DNA of 64,000 nucleotides from Zygaena filipendulae (Eukaryota; Arthropoda; Insecta; Lepidoptera; Zygaenidae). The translations under genes were made by a program, and so were the position numbers. Shown in pieces: positions 1 through 9,829 of this stretch. The notes beneath the pieces were generated by a model. That model saw only the letters and a program-made list of their open reading frames with translations, had not been told where the DNA came from and did not search any database. Position 1 is the first letter of the stretch. Each line of letters starts with the position of its first letter. The stretch is taken from positions 1 to 64,000 of the forward strand of contig OU015679.1 of the NCBI GenBank assembly GCA_907165275.2, written 5' to 3'.

Positions 1-259
1 GTAGATAACCTCCCCACTTTAGGTGGCCACGCCTTCATTACTGGAGAACTTAATGCAATAAGACCGAGACCAGGTATTACGTTGCGCACCCAGCACCCGC
101 TTCTAGTTTCTATTTACAGCTCTCTATCACCTTAAGGTTGCCTTGAAAAGATTGCCTCTAGCAATAAGGCCGCCTTTTGCTCTGTATCTACTTTTTATGT
201 GTCTTAGTTTTTATTTTCTCTTCTGGGGCAATAAAGCATATTTGATTTGATTTGATTTG
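1..259 (+). mobile_element. 3' end of a LINE (3' UTR and tail)
   Basis: Non-coding sequence ending in a polyadenylation-like 'aataaagcat' followed by four TTTGA units (about 240-259). A short tandem tail directly after a 3' UTR is the signature of the 3' end of insect non-LTR retrotransposons. The left part is cut by the window edge, and no reverse-transcriptase sequence is visible. Clade cannot be assigned from this piece alone. The next LINE begins immediately after the tail. Confidence 0.55.
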
Positions 260-290
260 ACCATCCCCATATTCCATTACATACAGGCCC

Positions 291-620
291 TTGAAGTCCA
301 TCGATCCGCAATTGTTTGATCAAGCTGTTTCCTCGATTGACTGGGATGGTATGTCAGCTTGCGTGGATGTTAATGATATGATTTCTTCTTTCAATGCGAC
401 TATTTTATTGCTATTTGACAGTTTCGCCCCACTAAAAACACCATTTGTTCGGGAACGTTACCCGTGGATCACAGACACCATTAAACTTATAATGAAACTG
501 CGGGATAAGGCTCATCGCAGATCACGTGTTTCTGGCAATGCAGTGCATATAAGATACTACAAAGAACTCAAGAGCTGTATAAACTCAGCATTGTTTAATG
601 AGAAACGCCGCCTTTTTTAA
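291..620 (+). pseudogene. LINE ORF2 linker fragment between endonuclease and RT
   Basis: A 109-residue open stretch with the charged pattern typical of the spacer between the apurinic endonuclease and the reverse transcriptase of CR1/Jockey-group ORF2 proteins: aromatic and proline residues in 'RYPWITDTIKLIMKLRD', then a run of basic residues and 'RYYKELKSCINSALFNEKRR'. In such elements this region is continuous with the RT that follows; here a stop at 618-620 and a frame change break it. No catalytic residues lie in this part. It is a remnant of ORF2, not an independent gene. Confidence 0.6.
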
Positions 621-775
621 CTATTATGTAAATAAAAATACAAATACTCCACGGGCTCTCTGGAAAAACTTGAAAAGAACTTTTGACCTGTCCGGACGGA
701 ATCTAGATTCCCGATCATCTTCGAAATCCAGATCTTATTAACTCTCATTTTCTTTCTGTACCAAATAATAATACA

Positions 776-1918
776 GTGACTATATCGGACTTAACGTTTT
801 TTGAATTTCAGCGACACAATGATTCGGTATTCAAATTGAATACTGTGGATCAAAATTCTATATTAAAAATTATTAAATCTCTTAAATCTAATGCTATGGG
901 AGCTGATTGTGTTACCCTCGATATGCTCCTTTTGACACTTCCTCACACGCTGGGAGTTATTACGACCATTGTGAATCGCTCTCTTGAGACAAGTACTTTC
1001 CCTGACGCATAGAAAACGGCCATAGTAACACCCTTGCCTAAAAAGAAAAATATCACCGTTTTCAAAGACCTTCGACCCATAAGCATATTGCCATGCCTCT
1101 CAAAAATACTTGAAAGGGTGGTCTGCACACAACTCTCAAACTACCTTGAACTTAATAACATCTTGCCCTCACGCCAATCTGGTTTTAGAAAGTCCCGCAG
1201 CACGACAACAGCACTGATAGATATTGTAGACAATATTTTGACATCTCAGGATGAGGGTAAGGGAACGGCTATGGTATTTCTCGACTTTTCTCGCGCTTTC
1301 GATGCTATAAATACTTCTTTGCTGTTGTCGAAGATGAGTTTCTACGGGTTTGCTCCTTCAGCTGCGAGATGGTTTGCCAGCTTTTTGGATGGTCGTGCGC
1401 AGCGTGTACAGATATATGGTGGGGATGGTTCCCGGATTTCATCAAGTTCCCGTCCTGTTTCTAGGGGAGTACCACAAGGCTCTATTCTGGGTCCCCTACT
1501 ATTTATTTTATATACAGCTGAGGTTGTGAAAGAGATACAGCACTGTCAGTTTCACATGTATGCGGATGACATACAGCTTTATATCAGCTCTAAGCCGGAG
1601 AGTAGTGGTGAGGCCGTAGCGAGGCTCAACGATGATCTTCAACGTATTGCTTTGTGGTCAGGAAAAAACTCTTTGGTGCTAAACCCAAGTAAATCCAAAT
1701 TTATGATACTTGGTTCCAGACACCAAGTCAATAACATCGTCGGTCGCAGCCCCTCTGTATCAATTTTAGGCACGCGGGTGGAGCATGTGTCTGAGGCGCG
1801 AAATTTGGGAGTGGTGATGGATGAATCGCTGAGGTTCGAAAAACATGTCGCAGATCTTGTAAGAATCTGTTTCTATCGATTGAGAGTTCTGTATCGCATC
1901 CGACCATTCATTGATTGA
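776..1918 (+). pseudogene. LINE reverse transcriptase (ORF2 core)
   Basis: Reverse transcriptase of the CR1/Jockey-group LINE, which would copy the element RNA at a nicked target. The first part (776-1012) carries the N-terminal RT region, and after a stop and frame change near 1012 the frame at 1034-1918 gives the core. Visible motifs are 'LRPISILPCLSKILERVV', 'FLDFSRAFDAI' (catalytic Asp), 'GVPQGSILGPLLF' and the catalytic 'YADDIQLY', then 'NPSKSKFMILGS' and 'LGVVMDESLRFEKHV' of the thumb. The catalytic residues are all present, so decay is through frame breaks rather than loss of the active site. The frame stops at 1916-1918, where the C-terminal piece begins in another frame. Confidence 0.85.
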
Positions 1919-2466
1919 TCAGCCTTGATTTGCGGATTATGCTATGCGAGTCACTGGTGCTCTCTGTGCTGGGCTATGCGGACGTGGTTTACGGGCCGCG
2001 TCTGCTGGCGCGTACTGAGCGTGCCGTGCAAAGGGTACAGAATGCTTGTGCTCGTTTCTGCTACACCATTCCACCACGGACGCATGTCACTAACTTCTTA
2101 AACACCGGCGGCATGCTTAAGATGACCTTGCGCAGAGAGCTCCATTTGGCTTCGCTTCTGTTCGGGATTGTAAAATTGGGGCAGCCAGAGTATCTCTTTG
2201 AGAAACTGAACTGGCGAACTACCTCTAACTCACTCGGTCTCAGAGCAGCGAGCCAACCGATGCGAGTTCAGCTGCATCACTCCGCTGCTTTCCGGGGGAG
2301 TTTTAAGTATATGGCCACTAAGTGCTGGAATAATCTGCCACCACCTATTCGAAACACCGGGTCTATTGGGGTTTTTAAATTAAAGTACAAAAGGTATCTT
2401 TTATCGTACCAAAATTCTATTCCAGCTAGTGGCCGGATTCTTCCAGCATATTACAATAATTATTAG
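1915..2466 (+). pseudogene. LINE ORF2 C-terminal region
   Basis: Continuation of the same LINE ORF2 in a shifted frame (the upstream frame stops at 1918). It shows the 'LSVLGYADVVYGP' and 'VQRVQNACARFCYTIP' signatures that follow the RT thumb in CR1/Jockey-group proteins and ends with 'KCWNNLPPPIRN', also typical of the C-terminus. There is no RNase H domain, in keeping with this group. The stop at 2464-2466 is probably the natural one, since a 3' UTR and tail follow directly. Confidence 0.7.
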
Positions 2467-2865
2467 GTCGTAGGTAGGGAAATTATTTTGGCGTATTTTA
2501 TTATAATTTTAAAGTTATACCTATTTGAGTTTAAATTTATGTATGTGTATAGGTATCGGCATAGACATTATATATTCATTCACCATATTATAGGTATGTA
2601 TATTTAAATATCAAAAGTATGATAAGTATTTTTATAAAGTTTAAAACAACAGTCCGATAGATAGTCCGATGATAGTTCCGATAATTTCGCAGGCGGAACG
2701 CTGGGGCTCCACTGAAAACCAGCGCTGTGGCTACTACGGTCGCAGCACATGCTGAGTGGAGTCCCTTTTAGCAAGGCACTGCACCATATTATATTATTGT
2801 TATTATTTTTTTTTACCTTTGTATTGTAAAGTGTTTGTTGCGTGGTGTGTCTGCTCTTGCTGAAT

Positions 2866-2899
2866 AAAGTTTATCTTACCTTATCTTATCTTATCTTAT
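2866..2899 (+). repeat. TTATC-type microsatellite tail of the LINE
   Basis: Near-perfect tandem TTATC units (with TTACC variants) immediately downstream of 'aataaagttt'. It marks the 3' terminus used in target-primed reverse transcription of the LINE ending here. Confidence 0.8.
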
Positions 2900-3639
2900 A
2901 AGATAGACGCAATACGGGCCCCGCCGCCTTCATGGGGTCGAAAAGGTCACTTATCCATTCTTGTTGACACCAAATCGAGATCGAGTACATCAGTGGTCGG
3001 CAGCACGCAGCTCGCGAGCGAAAACGGTCAATCCGCTGATTCAGAGAATAAATCTCTTTCACATGAATAACTAATTGGCCTTTTAGACCTCCTGTTATAT
3101 TTAAATGTAATAGAAAATTATACAATTTGGATATTCGGGATCAGTGTAATGTTAGTTTAAATGAAATGATAAGAAATAATACTAACAATAAGCATAATTT
3201 TAAAAAAGAGACCATTTTTATATTCTATGTAAGTTAACGACGACCAACTAATTCATAACAATGTATGATAATGATCAAGTGTCAATTATATTATTGATCC
3301 CATAGGTAAATAAGCTCTGGATTAAATTACACACAGCCTGAGAAACCAGATGACAGAGTCACAGTTCGGCACAACTTACTCCATTAAAAAAAAATTCATT
3401 TTTAATTGATTTGAAAAATCAAACTTTTAAGAGGAAAAGCAAGCTGGAAGAAATTTAAGAATAGGTTTTAACAGACCGATTGATGTTCCTGTATGTGTAA
3501 AATAAATGTGACTCGAACTGAATATGTCAGTGTCAGTCAGAATATATCATACACTGTCCTTATCAACATTAATTATGGTATCGTGAAAAAACCTAAAGCA
3601 CTCTCCTAGACTAACTAACCTAAGACTAACTAGACTAAC
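2900..3639. other. Unassigned AT-rich spacer with a possible hAT end
   Basis: No convincing coding sequence. At about 2992-3023 there is 'cagtggtcggcag' followed by 'ctcgcgagc', which resembles the terminal sequence of a common hAT transposon family (usual form 'cagtggtcggcaacctgcggctcgcgagcc', recalled from memory). No matching second end was found, so it may be a broken non-autonomous copy. The remainder (3030-3640) is AT-rich with nothing I can name. Confidence 0.3.
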
Positions 3640-3659
3640 CAAAATGGTCTAGCTGTGAG

Positions 3660-4040
3660 TATGAATAACCTAAATTTTAGTCCAATTTTTGAAATAACCG
3701 ATGCTAATATTGCAGCTATGTTTTTGATAAATTTATTAATAGATGCTTTAATAAAGAATACAAAAACTTGAACCACTTCAAGAAGAAAAAATATTATTAA
3801 ACCATGGATTAATCCGGGGCTCTTGGGTTGTATAAGAAATAGGGACAATTTGCACAGGAAGTGTAAATTATCACCTGATAATGCCATCCTTAAAACTTCT
3901 TACACTAGATATCGTAACTTTTGCAACGGTATTCTAAGAAAGATAAAACAAAATTATGAAAGAAATGAAATTCGAAAGACTAGCACTAATAACAAATAGT
4001 TATGGAAAGTCATAAATAACCTCACAAATAGACAAAAAGC
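3660..4040 (+). pseudogene. LINE ORF2 linker upstream of the palindromic insertion
   Basis: Reading the plus strand gives a stop-interrupted linker with 'KPWINPGLLGCIRNRDNLH', 'YTRYRNFCNGILRKIKQNYE' and 'LWKVINNLTNRQKA'. This is the usual spacer between endonuclease and RT in this LINE group. Two in-frame stops occur ('NTKT*TTSRR' and 'TNNK*LWKV'). The same protein region resumes after the insertion at 4410 with 'ATDLVSQTQSVDKINYFF', so the insertion is clearly secondary. The minus-strand ORF over this stretch is a shadow. Confidence 0.65.
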
Positions 4041-4043
4041 TAA

Positions 4044-4409
4044 CCGCCGCACTTAGAGTCTACTTTAATGATTACTTAGTTAAGTATAGATTTTTAAAAC
4101 AAAACTGCCGCAATCAGAGACTTTCAGTAAATTAATGTTAATTGGCATTTAATGAGGCATTTAATGTAACTTAATTAGTTAAATGCCAATTAACATTAAT
4201 TTATTAAACTTGTCTGATTGCGGCAGTTTTGTTTTGAAAATCTATACTTAACTAAGTAATCATTAAAGTCGACTCTGAGTGCGGCGGTAAGTTACATCTC
4301 ATTAAATGTCATTAAATTTTAATTTACTGAACGTCTCTGATTGCGGTAGGTTTGTTTTAAAAATCTATACTTAACTAAGTAATCATTAAAGTCGACTCTG
4401 AGTGCGGCC
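4044..4409. mobile_element. 366-bp fold-back element of three 122-bp monomers
   Basis: Three related 122-bp units: 4044-4165 is inverted relative to 4166-4287 and 4288-4409, which are in direct orientation. The inner two-unit palindrome begins 'ccgccgcac' and ends 'gtgcggcgg'. Each unit holds a near-identical block reading 'tctgattgcgg' ... 'gttttgttttgaaaatctat' ... 'acttaactaagtaatcatt' ... 'gagtgcggc'. There is no coding capacity. It behaves as a MITE or fold-back element that inserted in a LINE; a target duplication is not obvious ('taa' on the left, 'tat' on the right). The head-to-head plus head-to-tail arrangement is unusual. Confidence 0.75.
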
Positions 4410-4411
4410 GT

Positions 4412-5638
4412 ATGAGTTCGGCCACTGATTTGGTTTCCCAGACACAATCTGTTGATAAAATTAATTACTTTTTTGCTAACATTGGTAAACAAATTTCTGA
4501 TAAAATTCCCTCCTCCCCAACCGATCCTATTTTACCTCTTCAACACTCATTCCAAACTCAGTCATTGGTTCTACTGCCTATGAATTGTGAAGAAATTGAA
4601 CAAATTATTTGTACACTTAAGCGTGATTCTGCAGTAGGCTGGGACAATATCTCGTCAAATCTGTTAATTCAATTCAAAGGTTTATTAGTGCCTCCTATAA
4701 CCCACATCTGTAACCTGACGATTACAACGGGAGTCTACCCCCTACCTCTCAAAATATCAGTAATTCATCCCATTCATAAATCGGGCGATAAAACCATTAT
4801 AAATAACTATCGGCCTATTTCTGCCCTACCAGCTCTATCCAAAATCTTAGAGCGCCTAATTAACAGGAGACTGATTAGCTACTTGGAAGGCTCTAAATTA
4901 CTCTCTGACTTCCAATATAGCTTCCGAGGAATCAGATCCACATCTGATGCTGTTCATACATTGACTAACTATATAGTTGAAAACTTGGATGCTAAAAATA
5001 AAGTAATAGCTGTATTTTTGGATCTCACCAAAGCCTTTGATACGGTTTCAATTCCCTTGCTGTTAAATAAAATTGAAGCTATGAGTATAAGAGGAAAACA
5101 ATATGAACTTTTTCGAAGTTATCTGTCAGAGCGAACACAGTGTGTAAAAATTGATAATATGGTCAGTAAAGAGCTCATTGTTTCCTATGGAGTTCCTTAA
5201 GGCAGTATCCTCGGACCGACTTTATTTCTAATTTATATTAATTCCCTGTGCGAAACAAAATTGCAAAACGGTCGTCTTTTAGCTTATGCTGACGATACGG
5301 CTCTTTTGTTCTCTGCCAATACTTGGGACTTAGTTCGCCAACACGCGCAAAATGGCTTAAATTGTATTGGTCAATGGTTGCAATGTAATAAACTTACTCT
5401 CGATGCTGGGAAATCAAATTATATGTGCTTCTCACTGTCTCCAATTCCTCAAATTCCCCAAAATATTATTGCCCACACATGCTTTTGTGCAGTAGATAAA
5501 TGTGACTGTCCGCCCTTGAAATTTACTAATCAATATAAATACCTAGGTGTATTAATAGATGATAAACTTAATTTTCAACCCCATATAAATCTACTTGCTA
5601 CTAGAATAAGAAAGTTAATTTACATTTTTAAAACTTAA
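4412..5638 (+). pseudogene. LINE reverse transcriptase with one nonsense codon
   Basis: RT of the second LINE in a single frame, interrupted by one TAA at 5198-5200. It shows 'INYFFANIGKQISDKIP' of the linker end, 'NYRPISALPALSKILERLI', 'VFLDLTKAFDTVSIPLLL' (catalytic Asp), 'YGVP' then the stop within the conserved PQGS motif followed by 'GSILGPTLFLIYINSL', and 'LLAYADDTALLFS' with the catalytic YADD. After this come 'WLQCNKLTLDAGKSNYMCF' and 'YKYLGVLIDDKLNFQPHI'. The stop replaces the glutamine of PQGS, a CAA-to-TAA change. Downstream (5639-6130) the C-terminal region is readable only in pieces. Confidence 0.85.
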
Positions 5639-6253
5639 CGTTATGTTACTGATTCGAAAACACTAAAAACAATTTATTTTTCTCTCTGTCAATCCCTCAT
5701 TCTTTATTGTATTTCATCTTGGGGTGGATCTCCCAAAACTCATGTATCGAGCGATCTCAAAGAGCACTGTTGAAAGTCAACTTGTTTCTGCCTTTTAGAT
5801 TTCCCACAGCCATCCTCTACCGGGTTTGGAAAGTACTCACTGTTAGACAACTATTCATCATGTCCACCGTCTTGAAACAGCATTAGCAGTCATGCTTCGA
5901 TCCCTCACTTTCACTTACTAGGCATAAAAATATATTTCCCACAAAAGCAGTACGAACCAGTTTTGCTCAAAGGTTCTTTAGCTTCTTGGGTCCAAAATTA
6001 TATAATACTCTAAATAAGAAACTGAACTTTTATTCACTAAGCAAATACGAATGCAAGCACAAACTTACAGATTTTCTCAATAAACTTAACTATGATGACA
6101 CTGAAGTTATGTTAATTATTGTCGGATAATAAGAAAAGCAAAAGTGGTCATTGGACTTCTTTCATGATTGTAATTAGGTAGTATGATTGAGTGGGTAGAC
6201 TTGTATTATTTTAGTAACTCTCACAAACAAATGGGTAGTAAAGCATTCAGTGC

Positions 6254-6370
6254 ACACACAGAAACACATGCGCACACTGACACACATGCACACACCGGAT
6301 ACACGCATGCCCTATCACACACACTTACACTATCACTCTCACAAATTCACCCATGCACACGTTCATACAC
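6254..6370. repeat. CA-rich degenerate microsatellite
   Basis: Degenerate (CA)n/(ACAC)n sequence in the 3' region of the second LINE. ORFs across it are low-complexity translations. Confidence 0.7.
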
Positions 6371-6647
6371 AGAACTGTAATTCTCTATCCCGGTTTATTT
6401 TTATTTTATATTTTTTTTATATTTTGTACCTACTAATAATAGTTTTTAAGTTCGGGACCTGGAGACCTATAATACAGGTTATCCTAGATTAGGCTTCAGA
6501 TCTCCTACTTTCCTTAATTAAAATACATTTCATGTACTTAATTTGTGGAATCCCACGCTGTCCGCGACTACGAACAGGAACTGGGGGGCGGTCTAAATAC
6601 CGCGTGGATTGTCGGGGCGGAGCCGACGCTGCCCGTCAGGGCGGCGT

Positions 6648-7046
6648 CTAGGCTCCGTCAGCCAAGCTGGTTGGGCTGCGTTGGCTCGTCATCATGAGCT
6701 CGCGCAGGTATCGCTTTCCCTCGGGTGGACGGGCGTGGAGGCGGGCCAGACCACGGATGTGCTCGTGGTCCGACGCGTCCGCCCGCTCGAACATCCGAGC
6801 GGTGAGCCGCTGGACGAACTCGTCCAGCGGCTCGACTCTCAGGTCCCTCTGGATAACAGAGTTCTGGACATAGCGCGGAGCTCCGGCAGCGGCACGCAGT
6901 GCCACGGCTTGTTGCGACTCCAAGTTCGCGGGCAGGGACGCACATGGCAGTGCGCACCGTGCCGGAGCAGCGTAGGTGAGTCGGGGCCTAATGTAGGTCT
7001 TGTAGACCCCGACTTTTACCCTCAGAGGGAGCCGAGAGTCAAGCAC
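6648..7046 (-). pseudogene. Jockey LINE ORF2 C-terminal region
   Basis: Continuation of the Jockey ORF2 after a frameshift near 7040. It has the typical post-RT 'VYKTYIRPRLTYAAPARC' and 'LESQQAVALRAAAGAPRYV' blocks and 'RDLRVEPLDEFVQRL'. It ends without any RNase H or zinc-knuckle region, matching the Jockey clade. The remainder to 6546 is 3' UTR. Confidence 0.75.
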
Positions 7047-8481
7047 GCTGCGCAGCTGATACCGCGCGGGCGCTCATGATGGCGTTTTTCACGTGAAGCC
7101 TCAACGTGAGCCGACGATCCAGCGTGACACCCAGGTACTTTACCTGAGGGGACCACGCTACGTCCTGCCCGTAGAGGCGGAGAGGTGGCGGTGGGCGTTT
7201 GAGGTTGCCGACGCATATGGCCTGCGTCTTCCCGACATTGACCGACAATCTCCACTTGGAGAGCCAGTCCGGGAGGAGGTCAAGCGTGCGCTGCAGCCGT
7301 TTCGCGGCGAACGCAGAGCTCATGGATGAGGTGTAGTACGCCGCGTCATCGGCATACAGAGCCAACTCGATCCCATCCCCCATTGGGATGTCGTCAGTGT
7401 ATCGGGAGTAACAGGCCGGGGAGAGGCAGCTGCCCTGAAGCACGCCGGCCCCGATCGGACGCTCAGTCGAGGTGACGTCCTCGACCGCCACGCACAAGCG
7501 ACGGTCGGATAGAAAGGACGCCACCACCCGGACTATACGCCGGGGAAGCGCAGACGACGATAGCTTCAGCAGAAGACCCTCATGCCAGACCCTATCGAAC
7601 GCCTTCTCCATGTCGAGGAGAACAGCGACGGTGGTTGTCCTCTTATTGAGGGCCACCGTTATGTGCTGAATCACCCTCGACAACTGGAGAGTGGTGGAGT
7701 GTTCCGCCCGGAACCCAAACTGCTCCCACCTAGGAGCGATATGCGGAGACATACGTCGCAACAGTAGCAACTCGAACAGCTTCGAGAGCGTAGGCAGCAG
7801 CATGATGGGCCGATAGCTGCCGGGGAGAGCGACATTCTTCCCCGGTTTGGGCAGCATAATGACCCTGCCGATTTTCCACACGATGGGATAGTGCCCCGTG
7901 CGCAGGATACCGTTATACAGGCGCGTCACCGCCGCTATGGAGCGAAACGGCAGGTGACGCAGCGCTGCATTAGTGATACTGTCTGCGCCCGGGGCCTTAC
8001 GCAGCTTCAGTTTTCGGGTCATCCGCTGCACCTCACCGGGGGAGAACACGATAGGGTCCTCCTCCGGCGCTATCGGCGCCGCGAAATACTCCCGAAGCTG
8101 GGTCTCCACTGCTGCGACGTGCTCCACATCGTCGGTGGGATTCGGGCGGAACTGGCGGTCGAGATGGTCAGCGAGGATCCTCGCGCGGTCTTCTGCGCGA
8201 TACCTCAGCGTACCGTCGTCCGCTGTGAGCGGTCTGATCGGGGACCGGGCGCCAGAGAGTTGGCGGCAGAGGCGATGGACACTGGTCCAGTCCTCGCTTG
8301 CCGCCTCAATGCGCCTCTCCCATGCGTCGGCTTCTTGCTCCCTCAGGGCATCCTTGATCCTGTCCGTGAGGGCGTTGAGCTCCGTCTTCATCCGGGGGCA
8401 GCGACATTGCTGCCACCGCCTGCGCAGGCGCCTCTTCTCGCTAATCATGTTCCTGATGTCGGTGGGAAGCGGGGGCAACAT
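7039..8481 (-). pseudogene. Jockey LINE reverse transcriptase
   Basis: A 480-residue frame covering the linker (about residues 1-150) and RT. Motifs in order are 'LRKAPGADSITNAALRHLP', 'GSYRPIMLLPTLSKLFELL', 'FGFRAEHSTTLQLSRVIQHI', 'AVLLDMEKAFDRVWHEGLL' (catalytic Asp), 'GVLQGSCLSPACYSRYTDDI', 'LALYADDAAYYTSS' (catalytic YADD) and 'VKYLGVTLDRRLTLRLHV'. The frame ends just after the thumb, and the C-terminal region continues at 7046-6648 in another frame. Catalytic residues are intact; inactivation is by truncation and frameshift. The plus-strand ORFs here are shadows caused by high GC content. Confidence 0.85.
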
Positions 8482-8975
8482 GCCCCCGTCGGCATGGTGC
8501 GCGAGGAGGTGTTAAGGGCGCCTTGAACACAGGCGGTGATGTCCGAAGCTAGGAGCTCAACGTCCCCCGGAGAGACGAGGGGCCTCGAGGGGGTGCTCGT
8601 CGCCATCGAGATGGAGAAACTTCTCCAGTCTATCGATTGGCGCGGCGTTGGTGGCGAGACTCTCTGTGGCATGTTCGCCAGGACGACCAAAACCGGGACA
8701 TGGTCAAAGCCCATGTCCTCGGGAAGGGCCTCTATAGAGGGCCGGCAGAGGAGCCCACGGTTTGCTATAAGGTCGATGATGTCGGGATGAAGCGACGTCC
8801 GGGCCGGATAGTATGTAGGAGTTTCCGGCGCTTCGACCTCGTAGCCGTAGGCCTCGGCGTCACGGAGGAGCCGTCTGCCGTTCGGGCAGTCGTAGGTCGA
8901 GCCCCACGCCGTGTGCTTGCAGTTGAAGTCGCCGGCAACGGCGGTAGGGAGGTTTGATTCCAGCAGGGCGTGCAT
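8445..8975 (-). pseudogene. Jockey LINE endonuclease (C-terminal half)
   Basis: Exonuclease-endonuclease-phosphatase fold endonuclease that nicks target DNA to prime reverse transcription. The conserved 'VAGDFNCKHTAWGS' block (catalytic Asp/Asn plus the Jockey-type His and Trp), 'PDIIDLIANRGL' and the catalytic 'GFDHVPVLV' (Asp-His pair) are visible. The N-terminal half of the domain lies upstream in other frames to about 9090 and is broken. The downstream part is the linker to the RT, which continues in another frame from 8481, so at least one frameshift separates the two. Confidence 0.8.
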
Positions 8976-9090
8976 GTCGTCCGGCTGGAATCTTAGGTTC
9001 GGCGGCTTGTACAGTGAGCACAGCCGCGTTGGGTTGCCGGCGATGCAAAGCGCTTGGTGAACGACTCCTCGCTTGACTAGTACTACCAGC

Positions 9091-9829
9091 CCTCTATAAA
9101 ATTATTCTTAAAAATATAAAAAGTGCATATTTTAACAAAAAAACTATCAAAGATAAGTTCTAAATCAGTTATTACCATGGAGAAATGTTATCTCAGAAAA
9201 TTATAGTGAAATACACAATTTAAACGGAAATTACAAAATTAACCGATCGTGATACCTAGCTACCCATCAAAAACTTATCTCATAAATTTGATAAAAAAAA
9301 CGAGTTTGAAACTTGTAAATGTTCTGTGAATGTGATAACAATTACTATTTGACATCTATAATATTATATAACTAACTAGATTCGCCCTGTGCGCGAGCTG
9401 CGAGCTCGCAAGGCTTGGTCGCCCTGTGCCCGGTTGCCCCCCATTGACCTCTATTTGTTCGAGCACCCCCTGACTCTTTTAGTTTCGGAGATAATAGAGT
9501 TTGAATTTTGTTCGGCGGCCATGATTTTTTCCGCCATTTTGAAAAAAAAGTTTCACTATTGAAATTTGCCCAAGGTGTGGATCAAACTTTGTAAGTAACA
9601 GTTTTACTTTTGATGGATAGTTTCGGCGGGCAGTCAACTCACTACCTGATGAAGAGCAGGAATCGAAGATGTCAAGGTTTTCCCATAATCACCGAAACGT
9701 CCCCTCTACATGATCCATACATTATATCAACCTAGAGATGCTCCTTCTGGGAGAACAATTATGTCAGTGAGTGAGTGGTAATCGAGCTTTATATATTATA
9801 ATAATTATTAATAAGTTGACGTTTGCAAT
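9091..9829. other. Unassigned non-coding stretch
   Basis: AT-rich apart from a short GC-rich patch at about 9385-9440. I see no coding region, LTR pair or terminal repeat. The right end (about 9770-9941) may be the 5' UTR of the ORF1-only LINE that follows. Confidence 0.3.

Larger units (their letters stand above)
260..2899 (+). mobile_element. CR1/Jockey-group LINE, 5'-truncated and decayed
   Basis: A non-LTR retrotransposon that has lost its 5' UTR, ORF1 and endonuclease. What remains is the linker after the endonuclease, the reverse transcriptase, the C-terminal region, a 3' UTR (2467-2860) and a tail of TTATC-type units at about 2866-2899. The coding region is split by frame changes near 620-776, 1012-1034 and 1912, so it cannot make a working ORF2. 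The same kind of TTATC tail closes the ORF1-only element at 9942-11117, suggesting the two are related. Clade is from motif style only. Confidence 0.8.
3640..6540 (+). mobile_element. Second CR1/Jockey-group LINE with a palindromic insertion
   Basis: 5'-truncated non-LTR retrotransposon. The endonuclease-RT linker is readable from about 3660 to 4040, the RT from 4412 to 5638, a decayed C-terminal part to about 6130, then a CA-rich repeat and a 3' region ending near 6540 ('ggagacctataatacaggtt' lies in it). The 366-bp palindromic element at 4044-4409 sits inside the linker and separates otherwise contiguous coding sequence. Several in-frame stops show it is dead. Clade is inferred from RT motif style. 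Confidence 0.75.
6546..9090 (-). mobile_element. Jockey-clade LINE, GC-rich, 5'-truncated
   Basis: Non-LTR retrotransposon on the minus strand with endonuclease C-terminal half, RT and C-terminal region. The 5' end is lost near 9090 ('LVKRGVVHQAL' of the endonuclease is about the first readable motif). The 3' UTR runs to about 6546 with no clear tail. Base composition (strongly GC-rich, with CpG) contrasts sharply with the AT-rich neighbours. No RNase H domain is seen, as expected for Jockey. Confidence 0.8.

Noticed and set aside
7093..8957. Plus-strand ORFs opposite the Jockey LINE
   Set aside because: Shadow frames of the GC-rich minus-strand endonuclease and RT.
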